From JAAAPF01 sp964481035 (GTDB taxonomy: Bacteria > Pseudomonadota > Alphaproteobacteria > Geminicoccales > Geminicoccaceae), in the NCBI GenBank assembly GCA_964481035.1, contig CAYZSE010000157.1, positions 1 to 5,773 of the forward strand: a DNA stretch of 5,773 nucleotides, in the 5' to 3' direction. The notes under the pieces are model-generated. The model was not told the DNA's origin and made no database searches. It saw only the letters and a program-made list of their open reading frames with translations. Shown in pieces: positions 4,795 through 5,773 of this stretch (the stretch's first letter is position 1; each line of letters begins with the position of its first letter). The position numbers were made by a program, and so were the translations under genes.

Positions 4795-5622
4795 ATGTTC
4801 GAGAAAGCGTTGGTCGCCGTCGACCTGTCCTTGGCCCAGGACGCGCTCTCGGCGCGCCTGCATGAGTTGCAGAGCTGGGGCGTGCAGCGCCTCGTGCTCG
4901 CCCACGTCATTCCGCTCGGCTACGTGGCCGGTGCGGGCTTTGCCCAGCCGGAGGAGTTCCGTGGTTGGCTGGAGGAGCGGGCGGCACCCTTGCGCAGCGC
5001 GGGCCTGGAGGTCACCACCTCGGTCTCGACCAGCGGGCTCGTTGCCGACGAGTTGCTGAGCGTCGCCGCGCTGGAAGGGGCCAGCCTCGTCGTCGTCGGC
5101 TCGCGCAGCCACAACGTGCTCTACGAGGTGTTTCTCGGCGGCGTGGCGCAAGAACTGCTGCGACGAGCGACGTTGCCGGTGCTCATCGTGCGGCTCGGGG
5201 CGACCGGCCACGCCGCCCCGCTCGCGCTCGACCGGGTGTTGCTCGCCACCGACCTTTCCGACGCCTCCGAGGGGGTCGAGGAAACGGCACTCGGGCTGGC
5301 GGCGAAGGCGGGCCTGATCGACTGCCTCACCGTTCTGCCGGGAACGCTCGGCGACGAGGATCGGGCGGCGGTAGAACGTGCCCACGCCGATCTCGTGAAG
5401 CGGCTGACCGCCGCCGGCGGCAAGGCCACGTCGCGGATCGAGGAAGGCGACATCGACGCCATCCTCGCCGACGCCGCGGCGGCGGGTTACACGCTGGTCG
5501 TCGTCGGCAAGCACGGCCGGAACTGGCTCGAAGGCAAGCTGATCGGCACGACCGCGGCCAAGGTCTGCGAGACCTCGAAGCTGCCCGTCTTGATGGTGCC
5601 GACCACGGAGCAGCCAGCCTGA
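4795..5622 (+). CDS. Tandem-domain universal stress protein (UspA family)
   Basis: This 275-residue cytoplasmic protein is made of two Usp domains (about 1-135 and 143-270), each starting with a β-strand of the form KALVAVDLS or RVLLATDLS. The second domain has a full ATP-binding motif, G-2x-G-9x-G-T, at Gly238, Gly241 and Gly251-Thr252. In the first domain the matching region starts at Gly102 but has Ser105 for the second glycine and Gly116 for the Ser/Thr, so nucleotide binding there is doubtful. ATG 4795 is preceded by GAGGAGA (4783-4789), which overlaps the stop of the arsC-like gene. The frame is open much further upstream, but that part is only a shadow of acr3. The position suggests co-transcription with the arsenic genes. 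Usp genes do occur in arsenic islands, but the specific role is unknown. Confidence 0.93.
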   Translation: MFEKALVAVDLSLAQDALSARLHELQSWGVQRLVLAHVIPLGYVAGAGFAQPEEFRGWLEERAAPLRSAGLEVTTSVSTSGLVADELLSVAALEGASLVVVGSRSHNVLYEVFLGGVAQELLRRATLPVLIVRLGATGHAAPLALDRVLLATDLSDASEGVEETALGLAAKAGLIDCLTVLPGTLGDEDRAAVERAHADLVKRLTAAGGKATSRIEEGDIDAILADAAAAGYTLVVVGKHGRNWLEGKLIGTTAAKVCETSKLPVLMVPTTEQPA

Positions 5623-5643
5623 CGGCGGCGGCGGCGGGAGACG

Positions 5644-5773
5644 ATTTGGCCGCCGGGCCACGACCACAGCCCCGCCCGGCCGCCCTCGTTCGATCTGAAC
5701 CCGGCCTTCAGATGGGCCGTCCTGCTCAATAGCGCCTACGTCGTGATCGAACTGATCGCGGGGCTGCTCACCG
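5644..5773 (+). CDS. N-terminus of a cation diffusion facilitator (CDF) transporter, cut by the window end
   Basis: The frame gives a short His-containing leader (PPGHDHSPARP) and then FRWAVLLNSAYVVIELIAGL. This is the typical first membrane segment of CzcD/ZitB-type CDF exporters, which move Zn(II), Co(II) or Cd(II) out of the cytoplasm. Only about 43 residues are visible. No ATG, GTG or TTG occurs in this frame between the usp stop (5620-5622, same frame) and the middle of the membrane segment (GTG 5743). The most plausible start is ATT 5644, four bases after GGGAG (5636-5640), but the spacing is short and the start is uncertain. Translation in continuation of usp, or a sequence error, are alternatives. 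It lies 21 bases after usp and probably shares its transcript. Confidence 0.7.
   Translation, partial: MWPPGHDHSPARPPSFDLNPAFRWAVLLNSAYVVIELIAGLLT

Noticed and set aside
4965..5732. 255-residue plus-strand frame overlapping usp
   Set aside because: It is an Arg-rich shadow of usp and shows no motif. It also conflicts with the CDF frame at its 3' end.
1..5773. CRISPR arrays, tRNA or rRNA genes, insertion sequences, transposase genes
   Set aside because: I saw no regularly spaced repeats, no tRNA cloverleaf, no transposase motifs and no IS-type terminal repeats in the window.

Overview
The window is a GC-rich (roughly two thirds G+C) stretch with strong G/C bias at third codon positions. It suggests a Pseudomonadota genome, perhaps an alphaproteobacterium. 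That placement is an inference from composition, the Acr3-type pump and a chemoreceptor-like gene end; no rRNA or other taxonomic marker is present. Every gene I support is on the plus strand.

Layout: the 3' end of a gene resembling the C-terminus of a methyl-accepting chemotaxis protein (3-299) runs into an arsenic resistance cluster. The cluster is arsD fused to an AhpD/carboxymuconolactone-decarboxylase-like domain (478-1074), arsA (1108-2886), arsR (3084-3443), acr3 (3440-4522), an unusually short arsC-like gene (4527-4784), a two-domain universal stress protein (4795-5622), and the beginning of a cation diffusion facilitator transporter (about 5644 to the window end). Spacing after arsR is very tight (ATGA overlap, then 4 and 10 bases), so arsR-acr3-arsC-usp, and perhaps the CDF gene, look like one transcript; arsD-arsA looks like another.

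The same roughly 100-base regulatory module stands before each unit (about 200-298 and 2975-3073). Each copy has a -35-like TTGTnC, a 17-base spacer, a -10-like TAnACA, and five bases later an 18-base inverted repeat CATCGT-N6-ACGATG. This is the expected form of two co-regulated promoters repressed by the single ArsR encoded between them.

How the genes work together (family knowledge plus inference): ArsD would hand As(III) to the ArsA ATPase, and Acr3 would export it. ArsA normally energises ArsB, and ArsA-Acr3 pairing is also known. The ArsC-like protein would reduce arsenate if it is functional, while Usp and CDF add general-stress and metal-efflux functions. The most unusual points are the ArsD-AhpD-like fusion with a complete E/CxxC/H redox motif, the ArsC-like protein that keeps its phosphatase loop but has lost the central region with the redox cysteines, a perfect 13-bp hairpin at that deletion point, an ArsR with an atypical cysteine pattern, and a CDF gene with no ATG, GTG or TTG start ahead of its first membrane segment.
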